From Alphaproteobacteria bacterium (GTDB lineage: Bacteria; Pseudomonadota; Alphaproteobacteria; Micropepsales; Micropepsaceae), in NCBI GenBank assembly GCA_015654715.1, contig JAATGK010000263.1:1-13371 (forward strand): a DNA stretch of 13,371 nt. The letters are read 5' to 3'. The notes below the pieces were generated by a model. It did not search any database, was not told where the DNA came from, and saw nothing but the letters and a program-made list of their open reading frames with translations. Each line of letters starts with the position of its first letter. Position 1 is the first letter of the stretch. This document shows, piece by piece, positions 1-6,289 of the stretch. The translations under genes and the position numbers were made by a program.

Positions 1-1110
1 CCTTGCCATGCCGAACCTTGGGCCAATCCCGGCACGCCGCTGCAGGCGCTGAAATGGATGGGCCACGCCGACGCCCCGCTGGTGTTCAAATGGTGGCGCT
101 ACGATCCGCAATTGTGGGCTTGGCTGCTGCGCTTCATGGCCAACTGCACGCCGGGACGCACCCGGATCAATTTGGACCGGACATTGCGGGTCGCACTTTA
201 TTCCCGCACCTGTCTGCAGGCGCTGCGGGCCGAGACCGGCATCACTTACGACGAAAAGACGCTGGGGATTCTGCATGTCTACCGCAACCCGCGTACGTTC
301 CAACATGCCCAAGGCGCCTCGGCTGTGATGGCCTCGCTGGGGCTGAACCGCGTCGCCAAAACGGTGGCCGAAGCGGTGGCGATCGAACCGGCGCTGCAAA
401 GCGTGGCGCACGAGCTGGCGGGCGCCATCTTCACCCCCGACGATGAATCCGGCGACGCCCACAAATTCACCCAGAATCTCGCCAAGCTGGCCGAAAGGGC
501 TGGCGTCCTGTTCTGCTTCAACACCACCGTGACAGGCTTCAAACGCGACGGCGACCAGGTGACGGCGGTGATCACCGACCATGGCGAGATCAAAGCCGAT
601 GCTTATCTGATGGCGATGGGAAGCTGGTCGGCGCCGTGGGCCAAACAGCTCGGACTCCACCTTCCGGTCTATCCGGCCAAGGGCTATTCGGCGACCCTGG
701 CGGTGACCGATGCCGCCAAAGCGCCGTCGGTTTCGGTCACCGACGACGAACACAAGATGGTCTACAGCCGTTTGGGCGACCGCTTGCGCTGCGCCGGGAC
801 GGCGGAACTGGCCGGCTGGAACGATGCCATGACGCCGGTCCGCGCCGCCGCCATCGTGAAAAACGCCAAGGCCCTGTTCCCCGGCGCCGGCGATTTCGAT
901 GGCGCCGAACTGTGGTGTGGCCTGCGCCCGACGACGCCGGATTCGGTGCCGCTGCTCGGCAAGACGCCACTCAAAAACTTCTATCTCGACACCGGCCACG
1001 GCACCCTCGGCTGGACGATGAGCTGCGGCTCCGGCAAAGCGGTGGCCGATCTGATCAGCGGCCGCAAGCCCGACATCGACATGAACGGGCTGGGCATCGA
1101 CCGGTTCTAG
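1..1110 (+). CDS. dadA: D-amino-acid dehydrogenase, 3' part (5' end outside window)
   Basis: FAD-dependent dehydrogenase of the DadA/DAO family, which oxidatively deaminates D-amino acids (classically D-alanine) to 2-oxo acids at the inner face of the cytoplasmic membrane. The frame is open from base 1, and the first residues (PCHAEPWANPGTPLQALKWM) line up with the segment at about residue 50 of E. coli DadA, so roughly 48-50 N-terminal residues, including the GxGxxG FAD-binding motif, lie upstream of the window; 369 codons remain. Other matching landmarks are LYSRTCLQALRAETGI, the FTQNLAKLAERAGVLF segment, VYPAKGYSAT, GLRPTTPDSVPLLG, and the C-terminal GHGTLGWTMSCGSG block (about 994-1035) that is a signature of the family. 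It ends with TAG at 1108-1110. No partner such as an alanine racemase gene follows. Family assignment is strong; the exact substrate is inferred. Confidence 0.93.
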   Translation, partial: PCHAEPWANPGTPLQALKWMGHADAPLVFKWWRYDPQLWAWLLRFMANCTPGRTRINLDRTLRVALYSRTCLQALRAETGITYDEKTLGILHVYRNPRTFQHAQGASAVMASLGLNRVAKTVAEAVAIEPALQSVAHELAGAIFTPDDESGDAHKFTQNLAKLAERAGVLFCFNTTVTGFKRDGDQVTAVITDHGEIKADAYLMAMGSWSAPWAKQLGLHLPVYPAKGYSATLAVTDAAKAPSVSVTDDEHKMVYSRLGDRLRCAGTAELAGWNDAMTPVRAAAIVKNAKALFPGAGDFDGAELWCGLRPTTPDSVPLLGKTPLKNFYLDTGHGTLGWTMSCGSGKAVADLISGRKPDIDMNGLGIDRF

Positions 1111-1120
1111 AATCCGCACG

Positions 1121-1164
1121 CATCCTTCGAGACGGTCGCTGCGCGCCCTCCTCAGGATGAGGAT
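1121..1164. repeat. Dispersed palindromic repeat (CATCCT...AGGATG type)
   Basis: The segment begins CATCCTTCGAGAC and ends CTCCTCAGGATGAGG, with the arms CATCCT (1121-1126) and AGGATG (1154-1159) in inverted orientation around a GC-rich core. This arrangement is recognisable as a very common intergenic repeat in Rhizobiales and relatives. It lies 10 bases after the dadA stop codon. Copy number cannot be seen from this window because only one copy is present. Confidence 0.55.
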
Positions 1165-1185
1165 GTTCCAGAGCCCAAATACGCC

Positions 1186-1214
1186 AAGAGGCGATCCGTG
1201 CGAGACCGCCTCTT
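1186..1214 (+). terminator. Candidate terminator hairpin downstream of dadA
   Basis: AAGAGGCG (1186-1193) and CGCCTCTT (1207-1214) form a perfect 8-bp inverted repeat around a 13-base loop, followed by only TC and then AAAAG. It sits 75 bases after the dadA stop. The lack of a proper T-run makes factor-independent termination uncertain; it may simply be an RNA-stabilising hairpin. Confidence 0.4.
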
Positions 1215-1567
1215 TCAAAAGCTTTGGCGCACGGCACGCTTCTCGCGCAACGACGGCACCGCTGCTTCCTCCCTCGGCTACCTGGGCAATGGCATACGGC
1301 GAACCGGCCGCATCGCGGCACATAAGCCTGTCCATCGTTCCACGGACGCGCGCGCTGCGTCCTTCACCGGTATGACGTTGCACGCAAAAGCCTTCGCTCG
1401 GCCGCGATCGTCATCGCGCACCTGTTGCTGCACAACACTCCAAAACAACACGAACACGAAATGGGAAGCGAACATTACAATTGCAAGCCGTTGCGACAAC
1501 GGCGACGCTGTTACGGACGAGAAGCAAATGCAGCCGTTCAGGTAGATGAACAGAATTGGTAAAGAGA

Positions 1568-1584
1568 TTCAGGCGCTGCCTGAA
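1568..1584. repeat. Short perfect hairpin
   Basis: TTCAGGC-GCT-GCCTGAA is a perfect 7-bp inverted repeat with a 3-base centre in the AT-richer part of the interval. No T-run follows on either strand. It could be an operator or an RNA hairpin; its role is unknown. Confidence 0.35.
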
Positions 1585-1627
1585 GATCGCATTCGGCATT
1601 GATAGCTGATTGGTTCAGCGCGCCGAG

Positions 1628-1724
1628 CCGGGACCCACTTCAACACCCGCCGGATTTCCGCGTGGGTCCCGGACCGCGCCCAAGTGCCAAGCGTTGACAC
1701 CCCCTCGGGCGCGTCCGGGATGAC
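1628..1724. repeat. Dispersed compound palindromic repeat (GTGGGTCCCGG type)
   Basis: CCGGGACCCAC (1628-1638) and GTGGGTCCCGG (1662-1672) form a perfect 11-bp inverted repeat with a 23-base spacer. The second arm runs directly into GGACCGCGCCC (1671-1681), which pairs nearly perfectly with GGGCGCGTCC (1707-1716), followed by GGATGAC. Read on the minus strand it is the familiar 'GTCATCCCGGACGCG ... GGTCCGGGACCCAC' intergenic element of many alphaproteobacteria. Only one copy is visible here, so the family assignment rests on recognition of the motif. Confidence 0.6.
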
Positions 1725-1758
1725 AAGTTTTAATTTGACGTCATAAACCTCGTCATCC
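1718..1758. repeat. Inverted repeat GGATGAC/GTCATCC
   Basis: GGATGAC (1718-1724) and GTCATCC (1752-1758) are exact inverted copies flanking an AT-rich segment that contains the palindrome TGACGTCA (1737-1744). The left arm is the end of the larger element before it, so this may be the boundary of a compound repeat, or a second partial copy in opposite orientation. Confidence 0.4.
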
Positions 1759-1962
1759 GCACAAATACCTATCGCGCCCGGGCTGTTTGGCGAACGTATT
1801 GTTCTGCCACGATTATTCGCATTGCATACAGTCTGTCGCGGGCGTGGCGAGCCGAATACCGCACAAATCAGGCATTCTTCTTAGATTCGATTTACTTGCT
1901 GGCGTCATAGTGCGCCCTCACGCGCCTTGTTTTTGAAGGCGCTCAAGCTCGGAGCACCTTTC

Positions 1963-2427
1963 ATGACTTTTGCCAAGCGCATTCTACTGATCGGCGCCGT
2001 CTTGCCGTTCCTGGCGGCCGGTCCGGCCTTCGCCGGCGACCGCGGCAGCAAACCGGAAGCCGTCGCCCTGGTGAAGAAGGCCGTCACCGCCATCACCGCG
2101 AGCGGCGCGGCCAAGGCTTATGCCGACTTCACCGACAAAGCCAACACCACCTTCCATGATCGCGATCTCTACGTCACCGTCTATGACACCACCGGCAAAT
2201 GCCTGGCGCATGGCAACAACGCCAAACTGGTCGGCAAAGACCTGCTCGACGCCCAAGACGCCGACGGGGTTTATTACGTCAAGGAGCGCATCACGCTGCT
2301 GAAGTCCAAGACCTCGTTCTGGCAGGACTACAAATTCTCCGATCCGGTCACCAAGAAGATCGCGCCGAAATCGACCTATTGCGAGAAGCTGAACGACACC
2401 GCGGTGTGCGTCGGCATCTACAAATAG
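1963..2427 (+). CDS. Secreted single-Cache domain protein
   Basis: A 154-residue exported protein made of a signal peptide and one small Cache-type (sCache_2-like) ligand-binding domain. I chose ATG 1963 rather than the in-frame TTG at 1927 because GGAG (1951-1954) is 8 bases before it and the protein then opens with a good signal peptide: basic MTFAKR, hydrophobic stretch to residue 20, cleavage expected after AFA (residue 24). The mature part shows the Cache landmarks [43 protein letters not shown] and [11 protein letters not shown] near the end. Such domains normally form the extracytoplasmic sensor of an MCP or histidine kinase; here the domain is free, and an MCP gene follows 74 bases downstream. 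I infer a periplasmic small-molecule binding protein working with a receptor; its ligand is unknown. Three cysteines are in the mature part. Confidence 0.85.
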   Translation: MTFAKRILLIGAVLPFLAAGPAFAGDRGSKPEAVALVKKAVTAITASGAAKAYADFTDKANTTFHDRDLYVTVYDTTGKCLAHGNNAKLVGKDLLDAQDADGVYYVKERITLLKSKTSFWQDYKFSDPVTKKIAPKSTYCEKLNDTAVCVGIYK

Positions 2428-2441
2428 GCATTTGGTTTGTG

Positions 2442-2480
2442 CGGCCGGCTGCGTCCAGCGGCCGGTCTTCTTTTCTGTTC
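2442..2480 (+). terminator. Intrinsic terminator or attenuator between Cache and MCP genes
   Basis: CGGCCG (2442-2447), one bulged G, then CTG pairs with CAG (2456-2458) and CGGCCG (2459-2464) across a CGTC loop, giving a GC-rich 9-bp stem. It is followed at once by GTCTTCTTTTCTGTTC, a U-rich tract in RNA. This is the best-formed factor-independent terminator in the window. It ends 22 bases before the MCP start codon, so it should lower, or separate, expression of the MCP relative to the Cache gene. Confidence 0.6.
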
Positions 2481-2501
2481 GCCGATTTGGGATTGGGCCT
2501 C

Positions 2502-4277
2502 ATGAACGCTGCCTTCAACGATCTGACCATTCGCGCCAAGCTGACGCTGCTGGCGGTTGTCATCGTCCTGTTGACTGCCGGTCTCGGCATCTATGGCTGG
2601 GTTCTGCTCGAAGGCAATCAACAAAAGACCGAGGACCTTAAGACCGGCGCGCTGCACAATGCCGACGTCGTGCTGGCTTTTCAAAGCAACGTGCTGCAAT
2701 CGGTCGCCAATCTCTACCGCCTCACCTCCACCGCCAGCAACGAGAGCGATACCGCCAAGATCGAGGCCTTGTCGAAAGGCAACATGGCCGATTTCGACAA
2801 GCTGCAGGCGGACCTGCCGGCCGTCACCGGCGCCATGACCGCAGCCGGAATGGGACAGGATCAAGTGACCGCGTTCGGCGCGGCGCTGAAGGCCTATGTC
2901 AAGCGCGGCAAGGACGTCGCCGACATGGTGACGGGAGATGTCGCGACCGCTTCGGGCATGATGACCGGCACGCGCCAGCGCTATGAGACGATGGCGTCCG
3001 CGCTCAAATCCATCACCGGCACGCTGGCGGAGCGCAAGCAAACCACGCTCTCTGCGATCAGCGCCGACATGGCGAGCGGGCAAGCCGTGTTCGCCATCAG
3101 CCTTGCCGTGATCATTCTGATCGCGCTGCTGCTCTCCTTCGTACTCGGCAAACGCATCGCAGCGCCGCTGGCGGCGATGACCGATGTTCTGGCCGCGCTC
3201 GCCGAAGGCAATCTCGACATCGCCGTGCCCGAAGACGGCCGCAAGGACGAAGTCGGCAAGCTCGCGGGCGCCACCGCGACGCTGCGCCAGCGTTTGCGCA
3301 CCGCCGAAACGGCCAAGCAGGATCAGGTCCACCTGATCATCGACAGTGTCGGCACCGGTCTCGAGGCGCTGGCCAAGGGCGATCTCACCGCCCGCATCAC
3401 GACCGATCTTTCCGGCCATTTCGCCAAGCTGAAAGACAATTTCAACCGCGCCAGTGCGCGCTTGCAGGACACCATGACCAAGGTGCTGCAGAACAGCCGC
3501 CAAATCTCGACCGGCGCCGGCGAAATCTCCAACGCCGCCGACGATTTGTCGCGGCGCACCGAACAGCAAGCGGCGAGCCTGGAAGAAACCGCGGCGGCGC
3601 TGGAAGAAATCACGTCCAACGTCAAAAAGACCGCCACCAACGCCCGCGAAGCGCGCGGCCACGCCACGGCGGCAAAAACGGCGGCCGAAAACGGCGGCCA
3701 AGTGGTCGGCACCGCCGTCCATGCCATGGCCGGGATCGCGCAATCGTCGAAAAAGATCACCGACATCATCGGCGTGATCGACGAGATCGCCTTCCAGACC
3801 AATCTGCTGGCCCTCAATGCCGGGGTCGAAGCGGCCCGTGCCGGCGAGGCCGGACGAGGCTTTGCGGTGGTGGCGCAGGAAGTACGCGCCTTGGCCCAGC
3901 GCTCCAGCGCCGCCGCCAAAGAGATCCGGACGCTGATCACCACTTCGGGCGAACAGGTGAATGCGGGCGTGAAATTCGTCGGTGAAACCGGCGAGGCGTT
4001 GCAGCGCATCGTCGACGCGATCATCGAGATCAACGGCTTCGTCACCGAAATGGCCAGCGCCGCCGAGCAGCAGGCGACCGGCATCCACGAGGTCAATGCC
4101 GCAGTGGGCCAGATGGATCAAGTGACCCAGCAGAACGCCGCCATGGTCGAACAATCGACCGCCGCCTCGCGCAATCTGGCGATGGAGACCGAGGAACTGT
4201 CCGGCCTGATCGCCTTCTTCGAGGTCGGCGCGGCGGCGCCGGAACGGCGCGAAACGGCAAAGCGCAACGCGGCCTGA
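2502..4277 (+). CDS. Transmembrane methyl-accepting chemotaxis protein
   Basis: A 591-residue chemoreceptor. From the ATG at 2502: cytoplasmic [15 protein letters not shown]1 about residues 13-34, a mostly helical periplasmic segment about 35-193 (four-helix-bundle type, low complexity in Ala/Thr/Asp), TM2 about 194-214 ([20 protein letters not shown]), HAMP about 216-268, and a second HAMP-like unit from about 281 ([21 protein letters not shown]). The methylation helix contains [18 protein letters not shown] (about 354-371) and the highly conserved hairpin tip [36 protein letters not shown] lies around 428-463 (split here only for reading). The spacing between methylation helix and tip equals that of E. 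coli Tsr, i.e. the 36-heptad class. The C-terminus ends ETAKRNAA, without a CheR-tether pentapeptide. Its likely partner is the secreted Cache protein encoded just upstream. The ribosome binding site is weak. Confidence 0.93.
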   Translation: MNAAFNDLTIRAKLTLLAVVIVLLTAGLGIYGWVLLEGNQQKTEDLKTGALHNADVVLAFQSNVLQSVANLYRLTSTASNESDTAKIEALSKGNMADFDKLQADLPAVTGAMTAAGMGQDQVTAFGAALKAYVKRGKDVADMVTGDVATASGMMTGTRQRYETMASALKSITGTLAERKQTTLSAISADMASGQAVFAISLAVIILIALLLSFVLGKRIAAPLAAMTDVLAALAEGNLDIAVPEDGRKDEVGKLAGATATLRQRLRTAETAKQDQVHLIIDSVGTGLEALAKGDLTARITTDLSGHFAKLKDNFNRASARLQDTMTKVLQNSRQISTGAGEISNAADDLSRRTEQQAASLEETAAALEEITSNVKKTATNAREARGHATAAKTAAENGGQVVGTAVHAMAGIAQSSKKITDIIGVIDEIAFQTNLLALNAGVEAARAGEAGRGFAVVAQEVRALAQRSSAAAKEIRTLITTSGEQVNAGVKFVGETGEALQRIVDAIIEINGFVTEMASAAEQQATGIHEVNAAVGQMDQVTQQNAAMVEQSTAASRNLAMETEELSGLIAFFEVGAAAPERRETAKRNAA

Positions 4278-4306
4278 AGAATTGTACGATGACAGCAGGC
4301 GCCGGA

Positions 4307-4325
4307 CGGCGACGCAGAATCGCCG
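4307..4325. terminator. Hairpin between convergent genes
   Basis: CGGCGA (4307-4312) and TCGCCG (4320-4325) form a perfect 6-bp stem with a 7-base loop in the 74-base gap between the convergent MCP and small secreted-protein genes. No T-run follows on either side, so a bidirectional terminator function is only suggested by position. Confidence 0.3.
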
Positions 4326-4351
4326 CGCCGCCATCCCTGGCGCATTTCAAA

Positions 4352-4735
4352 TTACCGGGGTTGCTCCGGCGTGCAAGAGAACTCTCCGTAAATCTCGCTT
4401 TTGCCGTTCGCGGAGCGCGTCACCGTCACTTTGCCGGTTTTCCGATCGAATTGGAACGCAAGCTTGTCGCCTAGATAATCCTTCATCCAGGACACGGACG
4501 CATCCGAATTGACGATCGGCGTTTTCTCCCATTGGCTTGGGACGAACGACACCGGAGTCGAGCGCCAAACGACCGTCGAACTTTCCGGATCGAGCCAAAG
4601 GTTGAACGCCGTTTCATTGAGGATGGCGTCCTTGCACGTGTAAGACTGCAACGCGGCGCTCGCCCGCGAACTGGCCGATGCCAGCAAAGCGATTGCGGCG
4701 ATACTGGCGCGGAAAAGTTTGCGATACGACAACAT
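4352..4735 (-). CDS. Small secreted protein of unknown function
   Basis: 127 residues. The frame extends upstream, but the start is fixed by a strong Shine-Dalgarno (GAGGAGGAGG, 6 bases before ATG at 4735) and by the signal peptide that follows: MLSYRKLFRA, a hydrophobic stretch, and expected cleavage after ASA (residue 27). The mature part is about 100 residues, rich in beta-prone, polar sequence (NLWLDPESSTVVWRST; KLAFQFDRKTGKVTVTRS), with just two cysteines, Cys34 in SYTCKD and Cys121 in EFSCTP, which could form a disulfide closing the domain. I do not recognise the family. It is translated immediately after the small conserved protein upstream (14 bases between stop and start), so the two are surely co-transcribed. 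Confidence 0.75.
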   Translation of the reverse strand: MLSYRKLFRASIAAIALLASASSRASAALQSYTCKDAILNETAFNLWLDPESSTVVWRSTPVSFVPSQWEKTPIVNSDASVSWMKDYLGDKLAFQFDRKTGKVTVTRSANGKSEIYGEFSCTPEQPR

Positions 4736-4741
4736 CGATCG

Positions 4742-4751
4742 CCTCCTCCTC
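4742..4751 (-). promoter_or_regulatory. Shine-Dalgarno overlapping the preceding stop codon
   Basis: On the minus strand the text reads TGAGGAGGAGGCGATCGATG: the TGA stop of the upstream gene (4752-4750) shares two bases with a ten-base GA-rich ribosome binding site, followed after six bases by the next ATG. This favours translational coupling, where ribosomes that terminate on the first gene re-initiate on the second. Confidence 0.75.
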
Positions 4752-5076
4752 AACCGAGCGCAACGCCGCCGCGCCCGCCGAGGTCGCGCCGCAGCGGCAG
4801 AACGATTCCGCGCGGCGCTTGCTCCTCGGCCTGCCGGGCGGCACGTTTGTCGAGCTGACTGAGGGCATCGATCACGGCCGAGAGCGTCACCGGCATGACG
4901 GTGCCCGGCAGCAAGCGCAACGCCGGCATGGACTCGACCGCGCAAGCGTCGGACGCCCATTCGCAGAGGATCGCTCGCTTCTGGCTCATGCTCAACGACG
5001 GATCGTCGAGCACTTCGTGCGGAAGGGAGAAAGAACGTGATGCTATCGATTTTCTTTCGATCTGTTGCGTACTCAT
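4750..5076 (-). CDS. Small conserved hypothetical protein (SLPHEVLDDPSL type)
   Basis: 108 residues, start ATG at 5076 with GAGAGG about six bases upstream. The N-terminal 75 residues look conserved: FSLPHEVLDDPSLSMSQKRA followed by ILCEWASDACAVESMPALR and a segment (TLSAVIDALSQLDKR) near residues 65-80. I recognise this pattern from short alphaproteobacterial proteins ('...EVLxDPxLSxxEKRAILASWASDACAVES.PALR...') that have no assigned function. The last 30 residues are Arg/Gly-rich and probably disordered. No signal peptide or membrane segment, so cytoplasmic. It lies between hsp20 and the secreted protein gene on the same strand; a stress-linked role is possible from context only. Confidence 0.8.
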   Translation of the reverse strand: MSTQQIERKSIASRSFSLPHEVLDDPSLSMSQKRAILCEWASDACAVESMPALRLLPGTVMPVTLSAVIDALSQLDKRAARQAEEQAPRGIVLPLRRDLGGRGGVALG

Positions 5077-5116
5077 ATTCGCCTCTCATTCCATCGAAAA
5101 AGACAGCGCCGGACAC

Positions 5117-5142
5117 GGCGCGCGCGGAGCCGACCGCGCGCC
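5117..5142 (-). terminator. Strong GC hairpin after hsp20
   Basis: GGCGCGCG (5117-5124) and CGCGCGCC (5135-5142) form a perfect 8-bp all-GC stem with a 10-base loop, 21 bases past the hsp20 stop. Read on the minus strand, a TTTTT run appears only about 15 bases later, so termination may be partial; the hairpin could instead protect the 3' end of hsp20 mRNA and allow weaker read-through into the two genes below. Confidence 0.45.
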
Positions 5143-5163
5143 ACCGTTCCGCTTTTATGAAGA

Positions 5164-5664
5164 TTATTCCCGCGTCACCGCAATGCGCTTGATGCTGGCT
5201 TGCGCCTCGGGCCGCTTGCCGATCGTGACGGTCAGCACGCCGTTCTTGAAGGCGGCGCTGACCTTGTCCGGATCGACGCCGGCCCCCAGATCGAACGACC
5301 GCTCGAACCGGCCGTACCAGCGCTCGCTATAACGGCCGCCGTTGGATGCGCCGCTGGTCTCGGCCTTCTTCTCGCCTTTGAGCGTCAAGAGGCCGTCCTG
5401 CAAGGTGATGTCGACGTCCTTGTCATCAAGACCGGGCAGTTCGGCGACCAGCTTGTACTCCTTGTCGCCGTCGCTCAATTCGACGTTTGGCCAAGCGGCC
5501 TGCCAGCCGCTCCGCCCGGCGACCGGGACGTCGAAGTCCCGGAAAAAATCGTCGAAGACGCGGTTCATTTGACGGTGGAGCGCCAGGAACGGGCTCTGCT
5601 CTTCGAAGCGCGTGGCTGGGACCTCACGATTGCGGGTCCACGGGATCAAGTTTTTCATATCCAT
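5164..5664 (-). CDS. Small heat shock protein, Hsp20/alpha-crystallin family
   Basis: 166-residue ATP-independent holdase chaperone that binds unfolding proteins in the cytoplasm. The frame is open upstream to 5946, but ATG 5664 is chosen because AAGGAGGTG ends six bases before it and the family-typical N-terminus MDMKNLIPWTRNR begins there. The N-terminal arm (to about residue 57) includes LHRQMNRVFDDFFRDFD. The alpha-crystallin domain follows (about 58-150): PNVELSDGDKEYKLVAELPG, DVDITLQDGLLTLKGEKK, the FERSFDLGAGVDPDKVSAAF stretch and the hallmark NGVLTVTIGK at 141-150. A short tail with IKRIAV stands where sHSPs carry an IxI/V-type motif. It is the first gene of a minus-strand group and has a roughly 200-base leader. 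Regulation is likely heat-related: see the RpoH-like promoter at 5874-5901. Confidence 0.92.
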   Translation of the reverse strand: MDMKNLIPWTRNREVPATRFEEQSPFLALHRQMNRVFDDFFRDFDVPVAGRSGWQAAWPNVELSDGDKEYKLVAELPGLDDKDVDITLQDGLLTLKGEKKAETSGASNGGRYSERWYGRFERSFDLGAGVDPDKVSAAFKNGVLTVTIGKRPEAQASIKRIAVTRE

Positions 5665-5668
5665 GGTA

Positions 5669-5724
5669 CACCTCCTTGTTCCGGCGCGGTGGGCCGCGGA
5701 CGGTAAATGTCTCTGCCGGAGGCG
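5669..5724 (-). promoter_or_regulatory. Possible SD-masking structure in hsp20 leader
   Basis: In the hsp20 mRNA, CGCCUCC (complement of 5718-5724) can pair over seven positions, one a G-U, with GGAGGUG (complement of 5669-5675), which contains the ribosome binding site. The intervening 43 bases can themselves fold (UCCG...CGGA and CGG/CCG arms). Such masking is how RNA thermometers of sHSP genes work, but the typical ROSE motif is not present, so this is a structural suggestion only. Confidence 0.3.
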
Positions 5725-5825
5725 ATCGGCGGGCGGGCAACGAACCAGCTTGGTCCGGCCGCGCACGGGATAGAGCAGACTGTGTTGGCTCCGATCCTCC
5801 GTGCGAGCGATACGGACTGAGCACT

Positions 5826-5840
5826 GGCGCGTCACGCGCC
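5826..5840. repeat. 15-base palindrome GGCGCGT-C-ACGCGCC
   Basis: A perfect 7+1+7 palindrome lying about 30 bases downstream of the proposed hsp20 transcription start. As DNA it has the form of a dimeric-repressor operator; as RNA it would fold into a very stable 6-bp hairpin with a three-base loop in the hsp20 leader. Chance occurrence is possible in such GC-rich DNA. Confidence 0.35.
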
Positions 5841-5873
5841 TCGCCAAACCCTGACGGCGTTCAGCAACGGTCG

Positions 5874-5901
5874 ATTTAGAGCAGCCTTTTTTGATTTCAA
5901 G
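5874..5901 (-). promoter_or_regulatory. Candidate RpoH (sigma-32) promoter of hsp20
   Basis: On the minus strand, CTTGAAA (5901-5895) is followed, 14 bases later, by TCTAAAT (5880-5874), which puts 17 bases between CTTG and the -10 element. This fits the alphaproteobacterial RpoH pattern CTTG-N17/18-CYTATNT well in the -35 and partly in the -10. The expected start is near 5867, giving a leader of about 200 bases before the hsp20 ATG. Supported by position in front of a heat shock gene; not proven. Confidence 0.5.
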
Positions 5902-5914
5902 GGGTCCGGCACAT

Positions 5915-5943
5915 CTTGACGAACGCAATTCCGCTTCCCAGTT
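5915..5943 (+). promoter_or_regulatory. Candidate promoter of WXXGXW gene (RpoH-like)
   Basis: CTTGAC (5915-5920) and TCCCAGTT (5936-5943) are 15 bases apart, resembling CTTGAA / CCCCATNT. The TTGACG could equally be a housekeeping -35, but no good TATAAT-like box follows at 16-18 bases. If real, both divergent genes would respond to heat or envelope-damaging stress. Confidence 0.25.
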
Positions 5944-5956
5944 CATTGGCGGAATT
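5927..5956. repeat. Inverted repeat AATTCCGC/GCGGAATT
   Basis: Perfect 8-bp arms (5927-5934 and 5949-5956) separated by 14 bases, located eight bases before the Shine-Dalgarno of the WXXGXW gene and overlapping its candidate -10 region. The geometry suits either an operator for a dimeric repressor or a 5'-leader hairpin. Confidence 0.45.
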
Positions 5957-5975
5957 TGGCATCTAGGAGGATTCG

Positions 5976-6278
5976 ATGGCGAAAGCCCTGAAAAAACTCC
6001 TGGCAGGCATCGCCCTGGCTATCGGAGTTGCTGCACCTACGAATGCGGACAGTCTCTACTTGAGGTTGGGACCGCCCCCGCCCCGCGCGGAACACGTCTA
6101 TATCCGGCCGCATCCCGGTTGGGCATGGGTCGGCGGCCGCTGGCAATGGCACCACGGCCATTGGGTCTGGGTGGGCGGCTATTGGGCGCCGCCGCCCTGG
6201 GGCCGCGCCGAATGGGTTCCCGGCTACTGGGTCCGGCGCCCGGACGGGTGGATCTGGATCGAGGGCCACTGGGCCTGA
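5976..6278 (+). CDS. Secreted WXXGXW-repeat protein
   Basis: 100 residues, ATG at 5976 with AGGAGG five bases upstream. A signal peptide is clear (MAKALKKLLAGIALAIGVAAPTNA, cleavage about residue 24). The mature 76 residues contain five WxxGxW motifs: WVGGRW, WHHGHW, WVGGYW, WVPGYW and WIEGHW, interspersed with proline- and histidine-rich stretches. This matches the WXXGXW (YXWGXW) repeat family of small exported proteins in Proteobacteria, whose molecular function is not established; a role in the periplasm or outer envelope is presumed. It is divergent from hsp20 and convergent with the aminotransferase gene, so it is probably monocistronic. Confidence 0.88.
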   Translation: MAKALKKLLAGIALAIGVAAPTNADSLYLRLGPPPPRAEHVYIRPHPGWAWVGGRWQWHHGHWVWVGGYWAPPPWGRAEWVPGYWVRRPDGWIWIEGHWA

Positions 6279-6289
6279 CGGGCTGATGA

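Larger units (their letters stand above)
1111..1962. other. Long non-coding interval between dadA and the Cache gene
   Basis: About 850 bases without a credible gene. Open frames here (for example 1198-1545) are arginine/serine-rich and lack a domain, signal peptide or ribosome binding site, so I reject them. The interval holds two dispersed palindromic elements (around 1121-1164 and 1628-1724), a terminator-like hairpin (1186-1214), a short perfect hairpin (1568-1584) and AT-richer stretches at about 1430-1600 and 1725-1900. The 5' leader and promoter of the Cache gene must lie near its right end, but I see no convincing -35/-10 pair. Confidence 0.7.
5665..5975. other. Divergent regulatory region between hsp20 and WXXGXW gene
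   Basis: 311 bases without a gene. It holds the long hsp20 leader on the minus strand, a 15-base palindrome (5826-5840), RpoH-like promoter candidates on both strands and an 8-bp inverted repeat just before the WXXGXW gene. The minus-strand frame that runs through it in phase with hsp20 lacks a start with a ribosome binding site and family similarity, so it is not taken as an N-terminal extension. Confidence 0.65.

Noticed and set aside
1198..1545. 115-codon open frame in the long interval after dadA
   Set aside because: No ribosome binding site, no domain or signal peptide, composition of random GC-rich DNA.
2199..2501. Upstream in-frame extension of the transmembrane MCP overlapping the Cache gene
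   Set aside because: Arginine-rich, overlaps a well-supported gene in another frame; ATG 2502 gives a normal MCP N-terminus right before TM1.
2502..4277. MCP pair as boundaries of an invertible or transposable segment
   Set aside because: The two MCP genes are inverted paralogues but differ throughout at the DNA level, with no recombinase gene or matching flanks; ordinary gene duplication explains them.
2418..4334. Minus-strand open frame of 638 codons opposite the MCP
   Set aside because: Gly/Arg/Asp-rich translation without domains, mirror of the GC-rich MCP coding strand; no ribosome binding site.
5665..5946. In-frame N-terminal extension of Hsp20
   Set aside because: Strong ribosome binding site and family-typical start at 5664; extension has no similarity and would cover the promoter candidate.
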